Source: Salinivenus lutea
GTDB lineage: Bacteria > Bacteroidota > Rhodothermia > Rhodothermales > Salinibacteraceae
Direction: 5' to 3'
Assembly (NCBI GenBank): GCA_002894685.1
Contig: NCRC01000001.1
Coordinates: forward strand, 164,332 to 228,331
DNA length: 64,000 bases
Positions 34,938-43,369 of this stretch are shown in pieces (within the stretch, counting starts at the first letter, position 1; every line of letters begins with the position of its first letter). The notes beneath the pieces are model-generated. The model was not told where the DNA came from, did no database searches, and saw only the letters and a list, made by a program, of their open reading frames with translations. The translations under genes were made by a program, and so were the position numbers.

Positions 34938-36143
34938 TCACACCCGCAGGTTCTCAATCACGCCCGCGGCGCCCATCCCGCCCCCCACGCACATCGTGCA
35001 GAGGCCGTAGCGCACCTCACGGCGAATCATCTCGTGCAAGAGCGTGGCGGTCAGCTTGGCCCCCGTGCAGCCGAGCGGGTGCCCCAGCGCAATCGCCCCG
35101 CCGTTTACGTTCACGATGTCCTCGTCGAGCCCCACCTCCCGGATCACAGCGAGCGACTGCGACGCAAACGCCTCGTTCAGCTCCACGAGGCCAATGTCGT
35201 CTAGGGAAAGCCCGGTCTGCTCCAGCACCTTGGGAATCGCCTCCGCCGGGCCGATCCCCATGAGTTCCGGGTCGACGCCCGCCACGGCGAAGCCGCGGAG
35301 CGCCCCCAACGGATCGACGTCCAGTTCGTCCACCCGGTCGCCGCTCATCACGACCGTGGCGGCGCCGCCGTCCGACCGCTGCGACGAGTTGCCGGGCGTC
35401 ACACTCCCGCCCGTCTGGAAGGCCGCGGGCAGCCGCGAGAGCACCTCCAGGTTCGTGTCGCGACGCGGCCCTTCGTCCACCTCCAGCGTCGTCTGGGTCT
35501 GGGTCGTGCCGCCGGCCTCGCCGTTCGCCGACTGGTAGTGCGTCTCCTCCACCGTCAGCGGCACGAGTTCGTCGTCGAAGCGGCCGCTGTCGATGGCGTC
35601 GACGGCCCGCTCGTGTGAGCGGAGGGCGAAGCGATCCTGGTCTTCGCGGCTCACGTCGTATTTCTCCGCCACGTTCTCGGCGGTGATGCCCATTGACACG
35701 TACGTCCCGATTTTTTCTTCGGTCATCTCCGGATCGGGCTGGAAAAAGAACCCGCTCATCGGCACCTGGCTCATCGACTCGGCCCCGCCGGCCACAATCA
35801 CGTCGGCCGTCCCCGTCACGATGCGCTGCGTGGCCTGGGCGATCGTCTGCAGGCCCGAGGAGCAGAAGCGGTTCACCGTCGCCCCCGGCACCCGATCGGG
35901 CAGCCCCGCTTTTCCGGCAACCAGACGACCAAGATTCATTCCCTGCGGCCCTTCGGGAAAGGCACAACCCATCAGCACGTCGTCGATCATGTCCGGCTCC
36001 AGTCCGTCGACCCGATCCATTGCGCCCTTCACGGCCTCGGCGCCGAGGTCCTCGGGACGGTAGTTGGCGAGCGTGCCTTTCTGGGCCTTGCCGACGGGTG
36101 TGCGGACGCTGCTGACGATGTAAGCTTCGTTTTGTGCGTTCAT
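34938..36143 (-). CDS. fadA: Acetyl-CoA acyltransferase (thiolase)
   Basis: The final beta-oxidation step, thiolytic cleavage of 3-ketoacyl-CoA. The 401-residue protein has the nucleophilic Cys in [13 protein letters not shown] (about residue 90), NEAFASQS, the catalytic His in [14 protein letters not shown] and the second Cys in [14 protein letters not shown] 36143 gives the standard N-terminus [18 protein letters not shown] extension upstream runs through repeat-like spacer. It follows the fadJ/N gene by 123 bases on the same strand. The two together form the classic trifunctional pair. Confidence 0.95.
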   Translation of the reverse strand: MNAQNEAYIVSSVRTPVGKAQKGTLANYRPEDLGAEAVKGAMDRVDGLEPDMIDDVLMGCAFPEGPQGMNLGRLVAGKAGLPDRVPGATVNRFCSSGLQTIAQATQRIVTGTADVIVAGGAESMSQVPMSGFFFQPDPEMTEEKIGTYVSMGITAENVAEKYDVSREDQDRFALRSHERAVDAIDSGRFDDELVPLTVEETHYQSANGEAGGTTQTQTTLEVDEGPRRDTNLEVLSRLPAAFQTGGSVTPGNSSQRSDGGAATVVMSGDRVDELDVDPLGALRGFAVAGVDPELMGIGPAEAIPKVLEQTGLSLDDIGLVELNEAFASQSLAVIREVGLDEDIVNVNGGAIALGHPLGCTGAKLTATLLHEMIRREVRYGLCTMCVGGGMGAAGVIENLRV

Positions 36144-36266
36144 TGCGTTGGAGGTTGGAACGTTGGAAAGTTGAAGGGGGACGGCAGAACGTCGGCACGT
36201 TGAAGGTTGAGGAAGGGCCTGCTGAGCGCGAGAACGCTCAGCGTCAAACGCGCCAACGTGCAACGC
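36144..36266 (-). repeat. Degenerate CAACGTTC-type repeats and a hairpin in the fadJ-fadA spacer
   Basis: On the minus strand the spacer contains repeated CAACNTTC words (TCAACCTTCAACGT, then CAACTTTCCAACGTTCCAAC) just before the thiolase ATG. A perfect stem CTGAGCG/CGCTCAG with a six-base loop lies at about 36224-36243. The hairpin lacks a T-run. It may act as an mRNA processing or attenuation element between the two genes, or the stretch may be repeat-expanded spacer with no function. Confidence 0.5.
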
Positions 36267-38678
36267 CTAATTTCGGAGGGGCTTGTTGTGCTCCAGCATG
36301 TGCTGGATGCGCGCCTGCGTCTTCTCCTCCCCCAGCAGGCTCAGGAAGACCTCCCGCTCCAGCTCAATCAGGTAGTCCTCGTGCACCTCCTGCGGGCTGC
36401 TGAGCGCGCCGCCGCACATCACCGTGGCGAGCTGGGTCGCGAGGTGCTCGTCGTACTCCGTGATGTAGTTGCCCTCGCGGTACTGCATGAGCGCCACCTT
36501 GAAGGTCGACAGCGTCTTCTCCCCCAGCACCTTGATCTTGTTCATGACGGGCGGTGGGGCGTATCCTTGCTCGGTGAGGCGCAGCACCTCCTGCTTGGCG
36601 GCGTACAGGCGCCGGTCCTCGTGCATCACGATGCGCGTGTTCTCGGGCAGGAAGCCCATGTCGATGCCCTGCGCGGCGCTTTCCGCGACCTCCGCCATCG
36701 CGACCGTCTCGAAGTACGGCCGCAGGTGATCCTGAATCGCGTTGTGGTTGTCGTTCGGGGCCTCCTTGTCCGCCTTCGCGGCGAGGCGCATGGTGCCGGT
36801 GCCCGCCGGGATGAGCCCCACGCCCAGCTCCACGAGCCCGATGTACGTCTCGGACGCAGCCACCGGGTGGGGGCAGGCCATCGCCATCTCGCATCCGCCC
36901 CCCAGCACGCGCTGGTGCGGCGCCACCACGACCGGTTTGGTGGCGTATCGCACCTGCTGAACGGTCCGCTGAAACTCGTCGATGTACTGATCAATCACGT
37001 CGAAGGCCCCCTCCGAGGCGGCCATCGCCATCTCGCCCAGGTTGGCGCCGACGGAGAAGTTCTTGCCCTCGTTGCCCACGACCATGCCGCGCAGGTCGGC
37101 GTCCTGCTCCACCCGGTCGATGCACTCGCGAAGCCCCATCATCACGTCGCGCCCCAGCGTGTTGGCCTTCGACCGAAACTCGAACAAGGCCACGCCGTCG
37201 CCGAGGTCGAGCAGCGCCGCATCGTCGTTGCTCCAGAGCTCGTTCGCGCCGTCCTGCTTGATCGGACCGAGGCGGAGCTCGTCGCTGGGGCGCGGATCGG
37301 GCTCGTGCCCGTCGGCGTGGGGCATAAAGACGGCCCGCTCGCCGTCCCGCGTGTCGTAGAACGCGTCGCCGCGGTCGTGCATCGACTCGACCCAGTCGGG
37401 GACGTCAAGGCCCTGATCGGCCAGGCCGTCCAGCACCGTTCCCATGCCCAGGGCGTCCCAGATTTCGAACGGCCCCTTGTCCCACCCGAAGCCCCACCGA
37501 ATGGCACGGTCCACGTCGGCCGGGTTGTCGGACACCTCCCCGAGCCGGTTCGCGCTGTAAGCGAGGAGCTCAAGCGTGGTCTCCCGGAAGAACGTCCCGG
37601 CCCGCCCATCGTCCGCATACAGCGCCTGAAGCCGGTCGGAAAGCCCTCCAGCCCCCCAGATTGCCCCGAGGTCCCCGAGGGTCTCCTCCTCTGCGCTCGT
37701 GTACTCGAGCGTCTCCGGGTCGACGGACTTGATCTCCCCGTCCTCCTTCTTGTAGAACCCCGCCTTCGTCTTCTCGCCCAGCCGGTCGTCCTCCACCAGC
37801 CGCTGCATCAGGTCGGGCACCCGAAAGGCCGCACGCTGCGCCTCATCGTCGACCAGTTCGCGCAGGTTGGTCGCCACGTCCATCAGTACGTCGAGGCCCA
37901 CGAGGTCGGCCGTCCGGAACGTGGCGGACTTGGGCCGTCCCGAGATCTTGCCCGTGAGGGTGTCGATCTCCTCGATTGTGTAGTCCCCGTCCGTGAAGTA
38001 GCGGATCGCCTGCAGCTGGGCGTAGACCCCGATGCGGTTGCCGATGAAGTAGGGCACGTCGTTGGCCACCACGATGCCTTTCCCCAGCCGCAGCCGCCCA
38101 AACTGCGCCACGCGCTCGGTGACGGCCGGGTCGGTGGCGTCGGTGGGCACCAGCTCCAGCAGCTTCAGGTAGCGGGGCGGGTTGTAGAAGTGGGTGCCCA
38201 GGACACGGCGTTGGAAGGCCTCCGACCGGCCCTCGGTGATCTCGTGGATGGGCAGGCCGCTCGTGTTTGTCGAGACCACGGCGTCGTCGGCCGCGTGCTG
38301 CTCGATGCGGGCGTGCACGTCGCGCTTGATGTCCATCCGTTCCACGACGGCTTCCACGACCCAGTCGACGTCCCCCACGCGCCCAAAATCGTCCTCGAAG
38401 TTGCCGAGATAGACCCGATCGGCGACCTCCTCGTGGAAGAACGGGTCGGGGCTCGCCTCGCGGGCCTGCTCGAACCCCTTCCGCACCACGGCGTTCGGGT
38501 CGTCCCCCTCCTCGGGTGCAATGTCGAGCAGGTGGACCTCCAGGCCCGCATTCGCGAGGTGGGCGGCAATCTGCGCTCCCATGGTGCCGGCCCCGAGTAC
38601 GGCGGCCGTACGGAACGGGGGGTGCGTGGGCGGCGCGGCGAGGTCGAGGGCGCGGGTGTCGAGGGTCTGGACGGCCAT
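36267..38678 (-). CDS. Bifunctional 3-hydroxyacyl-CoA dehydrogenase/enoyl-CoA hydratase (FadN-type order)
   Basis: An 803-residue multifunctional beta-oxidation protein. Dehydrogenase first (about residues 20-400): the NAD motif AAVLGAGTMGAQIAAHLANAG, VVSTNTSGLPI and the active-site His in GTHFYNPPRYLKLLELV. The crotonase-fold hydratase follows (about 470-700): LFEFRSKANTL, VVGNEGKNFSVGANL and PHQRVLGGGCEMAMACPH. This order is the reverse of E. coli FadB/FadJ and matches the Bacillus FadN type. ATG 38678 is well placed. A TTAAC-GCC-GTTAA palindrome 49-61 bases upstream overlaps a candidate promoter. It probably forms a complex with the downstream thiolase. Confidence 0.95.
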   Translation of the reverse strand: MAVQTLDTRALDLAAPPTHPPFRTAAVLGAGTMGAQIAAHLANAGLEVHLLDIAPEEGDDPNAVVRKGFEQAREASPDPFFHEEVADRVYLGNFEDDFGRVGDVDWVVEAVVERMDIKRDVHARIEQHAADDAVVSTNTSGLPIHEITEGRSEAFQRRVLGTHFYNPPRYLKLLELVPTDATDPAVTERVAQFGRLRLGKGIVVANDVPYFIGNRIGVYAQLQAIRYFTDGDYTIEEIDTLTGKISGRPKSATFRTADLVGLDVLMDVATNLRELVDDEAQRAAFRVPDLMQRLVEDDRLGEKTKAGFYKKEDGEIKSVDPETLEYTSAEEETLGDLGAIWGAGGLSDRLQALYADDGRAGTFFRETTLELLAYSANRLGEVSDNPADVDRAIRWGFGWDKGPFEIWDALGMGTVLDGLADQGLDVPDWVESMHDRGDAFYDTRDGERAVFMPHADGHEPDPRPSDELRLGPIKQDGANELWSNDDAALLDLGDGVALFEFRSKANTLGRDVMMGLRECIDRVEQDADLRGMVVGNEGKNFSVGANLGEMAMAASEGAFDVIDQYIDEFQRTVQQVRYATKPVVVAPHQRVLGGGCEMAMACPHPVAASETYIGLVELGVGLIPAGTGTMRLAAKADKEAPNDNHNAIQDHLRPYFETVAMAEVAESAAQGIDMGFLPENTRIVMHEDRRLYAAKQEVLRLTEQGYAPPPVMNKIKVLGEKTLSTFKVALMQYREGNYITEYDEHLATQLATVMCGGALSSPQEVHEDYLIELEREVFLSLLGEEKTQARIQHMLEHNKPLRN

Positions 38679-38721
38679 AATGGGCGAGTTGGGGTGTGAG
38701 AGACAGAGAAGAAGCCCCCGG

Positions 38722-38739
38722 CAAAATTAACGCCGTTAA
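38722..38739 (-). promoter_or_regulatory. Candidate fad operator overlapping a Bacteroidota-type -7 box
   Basis: TTAAC-GCC-GTTAA at 38727-38739 is a perfect 13-base dyad. On the minus strand its 3' half continues into TAATTTTG, which fits the TAnnTTTG -7 element known for Bacteroidota promoters. The -33 element is weak. Overlap of operator and -7 box suggests repression of the fadJ/N-fadA transcript. Confidence 0.6.
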
Positions 38740-38784
38740 GTGGGGTCGTAAGAAAAGGAACGGAACCGCTTCCGTGCAACCGCT

Positions 38785-40734
38785 TTACGTGGCCGGCTGC
38801 GGCTGGGCGTGCGACGACGACTCTTCTAGTGCCACAATCACCGCCCCGCGCTCCGTGGGGCCGCTGGGGGGCTCGTCGTCGTAGTACAGGGCGTCGATCT
38901 CGGTGGCGTAGATCTCGTGCACCTTCGGACGCCGGACCTTCAGGGTCGGGGTGAGAAGGTCCGACTCTACGGTGAGTTCGTCCGGAACGACCGCAAACCG
39001 TTTCACCGTCGACCACGGGTCCATCCCCTCGTTTGCCTCGCGCACGAGCGAGCGAAACTCGTCGATGATTCCGGGGGCCTGAAGCAAAGCCTCGAGCGGC
39101 TGCTCGGCGTCGAGGTCCAGGTCGGCGGCCTGCGCCCGCACCTGATCCTCGGACGGAAAGAGAAGCGCGGTGCAGAATTTCCGGTCGCTCCCCACCACCA
39201 CGGCCTTGTCGATGAGCGGCTCGCTGCCCAACCGATTTTCGATGGGCTGGGGCATGACGTACTTGCCCGTCGAGAGCTTGAAGAGGTCCTTCTTGCGGTC
39301 GGTGATCTTGAGAAAGCCGTCGTCGTCCACCTCCCCGATGTCGCCCGTATGGAACCAGCCGTCGCCACTCATCACCTCCTCGGTTTTGTCGGGCTGCTTG
39401 TAGTACCCCTTCATCACGTGCGGACCGCGCGTCAGGATTTCCCCGTCGTCGGCGATCGTCACCTCCACCCCTGGCAGCGGCTCGCCCACGGTGCCCGGCT
39501 TGTTGCGCTGCGGCCGCGTGTAGGTGATCACTGGGCTCGTCTCCGTCAGCCCGTAGCCCTGCAACAGGGTGATGCCGGCCGCCCCAAACGTGTTGACGAG
39601 CGACGGCTGCAGGGCGGCCCCTCCGACCACGATGTACTTGGGACGCCCCCCCAGGGCCTGTCGCCACTTGCTATACACGAGCCGGTCGGCCACGGCCCGC
39701 TTCATCTCGTAGAAGGTTGACATCTCCTCGTCGAGACGGTACTGTTCGGCGAGGTCGAGCGCCCACTCCCCGATGCGCTTCTGGAGGCCACTCAGGCCCA
39801 AAATCCGCTTGCGAATGCCGGCGTAGACCTTTTCAATCACGCGGGGCACGGCGGCAAACACCGTAGGCCGAACCTTGGGGAGCACCTCGGCCAGGTTGTC
39901 GGGGTGCGTGTAGTAGATGCTAATGCCGCGCACCATGAAGGCGTACTGCAGCATGCGGGCGAAGATGTGGGTGAGCGGGAGAAAGGAGAGCGCCACCTCT
40001 CCGTCCGCCCCGTTGTCGAACTCCTGGAGATCGCCCACCGACGTAATGGCATTCGACGTGATGTTTTCGTGGGAGAGCATGACGCCCTTCGGCCGCCCGG
40101 TTGTCCCGCTCGTGTAGATGATGGTCGCGAGGTCGTCGGCCTCAATGTGGGCGCGCAGGTCGGCAATCGCCGCCGCCTGATCGTCGGTCCCCTGTCGGCC
40201 TCGGGCCCGCACCTCGTCCAGGCTTCGGAGCGTTACGCCGTCCGGCAGGGCCGGGGCCTCGGCCTCCGCCTCGGGCTCGCAAACGATGACCGTTTCAATC
40301 TGCGGGAGGGTGGGCAGCAGCTCGGCGGCCTGCGCGAGTCGCTTCGGATTGGACACCACGAGCACCGTGGCCTCCGAGTGCTCGATGACGTACCGCATCT
40401 GCTCCTCGGAGCTCGACAGGTAGAGCGGCACGTCGATCAGGCCCGCAAGGAGGCATCCCATGTCGACGACGCAGAAGGGCACATCGCTCTCCTGCAGCAT
40501 CGCCACCCGGTCCCCGCGCTCCAGGCCCAGCTCCCGGAGGCCCAGGGCCGTCTCTTCGGCCTGCGTCCGGAACTGGTCAAGGGACATCGGGACCCACCCG
40601 CCGTCCTCCTTCGGCTGGTTGAAGGCGCGAGGGTTCTCGTACCGATCGCATGCCTGGTAGAGCAAATCGGGCAGGGTTTTGCCCAGCACAACGGGGCCGG
40701 CATCGGACGGGGAAGTATAAAAGGGGCGAGACAT
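38785..40734 (-). CDS. fadD: Long-chain fatty acid-CoA ligase
   Basis: An AMP-forming acyl-CoA synthetase of 649 residues that activates fatty acids for beta-oxidation. Core motifs are the P-loop IIYTSGTTGRPKGVMLSH, LLQGYGLTETSPVI, GWFHTGDIGEVDDDGFLKI and the C-terminal ITDRKKDLFKLSTGKYVMP containing the adenylation lysine region. The sequence resembles the long-chain FAA1/FadD15 type with the extended C-terminus. It lies 59 bases after the TetR gene on the same strand, so regulator and ligase are probably co-transcribed. Confidence 0.94.
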   Translation of the reverse strand: MSRPFYTSPSDAGPVVLGKTLPDLLYQACDRYENPRAFNQPKEDGGWVPMSLDQFRTQAEETALGLRELGLERGDRVAMLQESDVPFCVVDMGCLLAGLIDVPLYLSSSEEQMRYVIEHSEATVLVVSNPKRLAQAAELLPTLPQIETVIVCEPEAEAEAPALPDGVTLRSLDEVRARGRQGTDDQAAAIADLRAHIEADDLATIIYTSGTTGRPKGVMLSHENITSNAITSVGDLQEFDNGADGEVALSFLPLTHIFARMLQYAFMVRGISIYYTHPDNLAEVLPKVRPTVFAAVPRVIEKVYAGIRKRILGLSGLQKRIGEWALDLAEQYRLDEEMSTFYEMKRAVADRLVYSKWRQALGGRPKYIVVGGAALQPSLVNTFGAAGITLLQGYGLTETSPVITYTRPQRNKPGTVGEPLPGVEVTIADDGEILTRGPHVMKGYYKQPDKTEEVMSGDGWFHTGDIGEVDDDGFLKITDRKKDLFKLSTGKYVMPQPIENRLGSEPLIDKAVVVGSDRKFCTALLFPSEDQVRAQAADLDLDAEQPLEALLQAPGIIDEFRSLVREANEGMDPWSTVKRFAVVPDELTVESDLLTPTLKVRRPKVHEIYATEIDALYYDDEPPSGPTERGAVIVALEESSSHAQPQPAT

Positions 40735-40793
40735 GGGCGGCCAGAGGATCTGAAAAGAGGAGGGCGACCGGGCGGAGACGCAGGGATCGCCTC

Positions 40794-41426
40794 CTATGAG
40801 GTCGCGGACTGTGTAGAGGGGAGATAGCCCCGGATGGTCTGACGAATGGCGGTTGTGATGAAGGTCTCTCGGTCAATTTGCACGTCGAGGCGTTCGGCCA
40901 GCAACAACGAGACGGTGCCGTGGAGCGAGGCCCAGATGGTGCTGGCCGACACGCTGGCATCCTCCACGTGCAGACGCCCCGCCTCCCGTCCTTGCGTCAG
41001 GGCCTCGGCGAAGAACGTCAGATTGCGACGGGCGGCCCGGTACTTCTCGGGAGGGTACCGCTCCATCCGCTCGGGCCGGAGCTGGAACATCACCTCGTAG
41101 TACTCCGGATTGGACAGTCCGAACTCGATAAAGCACCGGCAGAGGGCCCGGAGCCGCTCAATCGGGGCGTCCGGATGCCGTTGGGCGGTCGCCTCGAGGT
41201 CGTCGTGGAGCTGCATCATGCCCTCGTGAATGAGGGCGTGGAGAAGCGCGTCCTTGCTGTCGAAATGCAGATAGATGCTGGTGGGACTGTACTCAATCTC
41301 GCGCGCGATCTTCCGCATCGACAGGTTCTGGTACCCCTCCTGCACCAAAAGGTGCCGGGTGGTGTCCAAAATCAGCCGCCGCAGGTCTTCGCCTGTGGAG
41401 TCGGTCGTATCACTGGTCGTAGGCAT
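40794..41426 (-). CDS. TetR/AcrR-family transcriptional regulator
   Basis: A 210-residue regulator. The N-terminal helix-turn-helix covers about residues 15-60: ILDTTRHLLVQEGYQNLSMR, then KIAREIEYSPTSIYLHFDSK. The C-terminal ligand domain has GLSNPEYYEVMFQLRPERM, similar to the TetR_C_33 type. ATG 41426 is favoured; ATG 41450 would add eight residues. The position at the head of fadD and next to the other fad genes suggests an acyl-CoA-responsive repressor. Its candidate operator is the TTAAC-N3-GTTAA palindrome upstream of fadE and fadJ/N; none is seen before its own gene. Confidence 0.92.
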   Translation of the reverse strand: MPTTSDTTDSTGEDLRRLILDTTRHLLVQEGYQNLSMRKIAREIEYSPTSIYLHFDSKDALLHALIHEGMMQLHDDLEATAQRHPDAPIERLRALCRCFIEFGLSNPEYYEVMFQLRPERMERYPPEKYRAARRNLTFFAEALTQGREAGRLHVEDASVSASTIWASLHGTVSLLLAERLDVQIDRETFITTAIRQTIRGYLPSTQSATS

Positions 41427-41632
41427 CGTGGGGTAGCGGGAGCGGGGCATGAGACCGCCGGCGCCAGCAGTACGCGCGGCGACATCCGGCTGCAAGCGGC
41501 CCTACCAATGTACGATCCGCTCGTGTATTTCCCAAACGTCCCGCCTCTATTTCTCGTCCCGGAGACGCACGCCACACAGGAGGGGCACCTCACAGACGCC
41601 CCCACCCGCCCACGCCCTGTGCCACCGGACGT

Positions 41633-42796
41633 CTATTGAAACTCAAAGAGCAGGGAGAAGCGAAGCGTGTTGGCCAGGGGACTGTCTCGCTCCAGCGTGT
41701 AGATGTAGGAGATGTCGACCCCAACGATGTTGTACCGGAGCCCCGCCCCGAAATTCAAGAACTCACGCCCGCCGTTGTCGGGGTGCTCGTAGAAATACCC
41801 GGTTCGGAGCGCAAACAGGTCGCTGTACCAGTACTCCAGGCCCGTTCCGAGCGTGAACTGCTCAATGAGGCTCAGGCTCTCGAAATTGCCGTCCGGCCCG
41901 CGGCGGCCCCGGTTCGTCCCCCAGGAGGAAAACAACGACTCGTAGAACGGATCCGGCGACAGCCGAGTGGTCGTCGTGTCGCCCTGCGGGACCTCCTCCA
42001 GTTCGTTGTTGACGAGCGACTTGTTGAAGTCGTTCGCAAATGTGAGGGAGTTATACTCGTCGAAGTCGATCGTGAAGGCGTAGCCGACGCGCATGTTCAT
42101 GGGCAGCGCCTGCTCTTGCACGTCGTACTTCATGGTGCCCCCCATGTTGGCGATGTTGAGCCCCGTGGAGAAGGTTGCATCCGCCCCGCCCAGCGAAAAG
42201 GCGTCCGACCGGTACAGCCCGCCAAGGTCGAACGCAACCGTAGAGGCGGACCCGTCGTCGATTCCCAGTTGCGAGGTCGGGTCCGTAAGCTTTGAGTAGA
42301 TGTAGCGCAGGTTGGTCCCGAACGAGAGCCGATCGGACACCTGTCGGGCGTACGACACGCCCATCGCCAGCTCGTAGGAGCTCGTCTCGCCCAGATTTTG
42401 TCCGTCGCCCCCCCGGCGCTCGGTGGTTCCCAGGTTCAGGAAGGTGACGTTTCCGCCGAAGGTCCCGACCCCTTCCACATGATACGTCCCCACCAGGTAC
42501 TCGTAGAAGAGCCCGGCGTCGAATTCCGGAAGCCAGTTGGCGTGCGTCACACCCACCTGCGTGTTTCTCTGAAACCCCAGGCCGGCCGGATTCCAGAACA
42601 TCGCGTTGGCGTCGTCGGCCACGGCCACGCCCGCATTCCCCATGCCGGCGGACCGGCTATCGGGCTCAATGCGAAGAAACAGCGCCGTGGCCTCGCCGAG
42701 TTGGGCCTGAGCGGGCGTCGCGACGGCCAGAGACAGGGCCGCCGCCCCAATCAACGCAAAAATCCATCGGGGAAGACTAAACTGAACGTCGTTCAT
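41633..42796 (-). CDS. PorV/PorQ-family outer-membrane beta-barrel protein
   Basis: A 387-residue exported protein. ATG 42796 is followed by a signal peptide (IGAAALSLAVATPAQAQ). The mature N-terminus RIEPDSRSAGMGNAGVAVADDANAMFWNPAGL is the hallmark of the PorV/PorQ family (FadL-like barrels), whose members serve in type IX secretion in Bacteroidota. Many alternating aromatic strands follow, and the chain ends in a Phe-rich terminal strand (LRFSLLFEFQ). Whether it acts in secretion or in lipid or hydrophobic uptake is not shown. Its location next to the fatty-acid locus makes both possible. Confidence 0.88.
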   Translation of the reverse strand: MNDVQFSLPRWIFALIGAAALSLAVATPAQAQLGEATALFLRIEPDSRSAGMGNAGVAVADDANAMFWNPAGLGFQRNTQVGVTHANWLPEFDAGLFYEYLVGTYHVEGVGTFGGNVTFLNLGTTERRGGDGQNLGETSSYELAMGVSYARQVSDRLSFGTNLRYIYSKLTDPTSQLGIDDGSASTVAFDLGGLYRSDAFSLGGADATFSTGLNIANMGGTMKYDVQEQALPMNMRVGYAFTIDFDEYNSLTFANDFNKSLVNNELEEVPQGDTTTTRLSPDPFYESLFSSWGTNRGRRGPDGNFESLSLIEQFTLGTGLEYWYSDLFALRTGYFYEHPDNGGREFLNFGAGLRYNIVGVDISYIYTLERDSPLANTLRFSLLFEFQ

Positions 42797-43063
42797 CACT
42801 GTGTGCGGTTTCACGGACAGAAGAAATCGTGGCGACCCGTACACGAACGTAAGCCCACCGCCGCCCCCGGTTCAGAGGCACGACGGAGCTCGGATGGAGT
42901 CGCGATGCAGGGTCCGTATCGATTCAGCAGAGACGATGGGGCTGTTGCGCAGTCGACCAACGATTCAACCTGTCCGTAAGGATAGGAGGTCCCTTGGCAA
43001 GAAGCAATTCTGGGCCCTTCCGCGGAGCAGAGGTTGAGATAGGGGGCAAACTGAGAGGCGTCG

Positions 43064-43315
43064 TTAGAGTTCGCCCTCAATTTCGTCCTTGATCTGGGCG
43101 AGGCGATGCAGGGACGCCGCCATGCGCTCGGCGGCCTCCTGGATGTCCTCCGCCGAGGACTCGAACTGCGGGTCCAGATCTTCCTCCTTGCTTAGTTCAA
43201 GGAGAAACTGCGCGTTTCCGCTAATGATGGAGAGTGGATTGTTGAGGTCGTGGTGAACCGACGAGACGGTATCATGGACCTCCGACAGAAGTTCGGGGGC
43301 TTCGGTTTCGCTCAT
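43064..43315 (-). CDS. Stand-alone histidine-kinase dimerisation (HisKA-like) protein
   Basis: An 83-residue protein consisting almost only of a DHp/HisKA helical hairpin. The H-box is SVHHDLNNPLSIISGNAQFL, with the phospho-acceptor His followed by D-L-N-N-P. A second helix follows (SAEDIQEAAERMAASLHRLAQI). There is no ATP-binding domain, sensor or membrane segment, and none follows in another frame. It could be a phosphotransfer or dimerisation partner of other kinases, or a degenerate kinase fragment. The gene starts 55 bases after the MBL gene upstream on the same strand. Confidence 0.8.
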   Translation of the reverse strand: MSETEAPELLSEVHDTVSSVHHDLNNPLSIISGNAQFLLELSKEEDLDPQFESSAEDIQEAAERMAASLHRLAQIKDEIEGEL

Positions 43316-43369
43316 GGGACATGCAAAGAGATGAAAGAAAAGTAGACGGCTCAGCCGTCGACCGCCGAT

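Noticed and set aside
36207..38699. 830-codon plus-strand ORF antisense to the bifunctional beta-oxidation gene
   Set aside because: Shadow of the hydratase/dehydrogenase coding strand.
42811..43080. 89-codon minus-strand ORF between the HisKA gene and the PorV/Q gene
   Set aside because: Many Cys/Ser/Arg residues, no family resemblance, and it overlaps the PorV/Q gene's upstream region and the HisKA stop.
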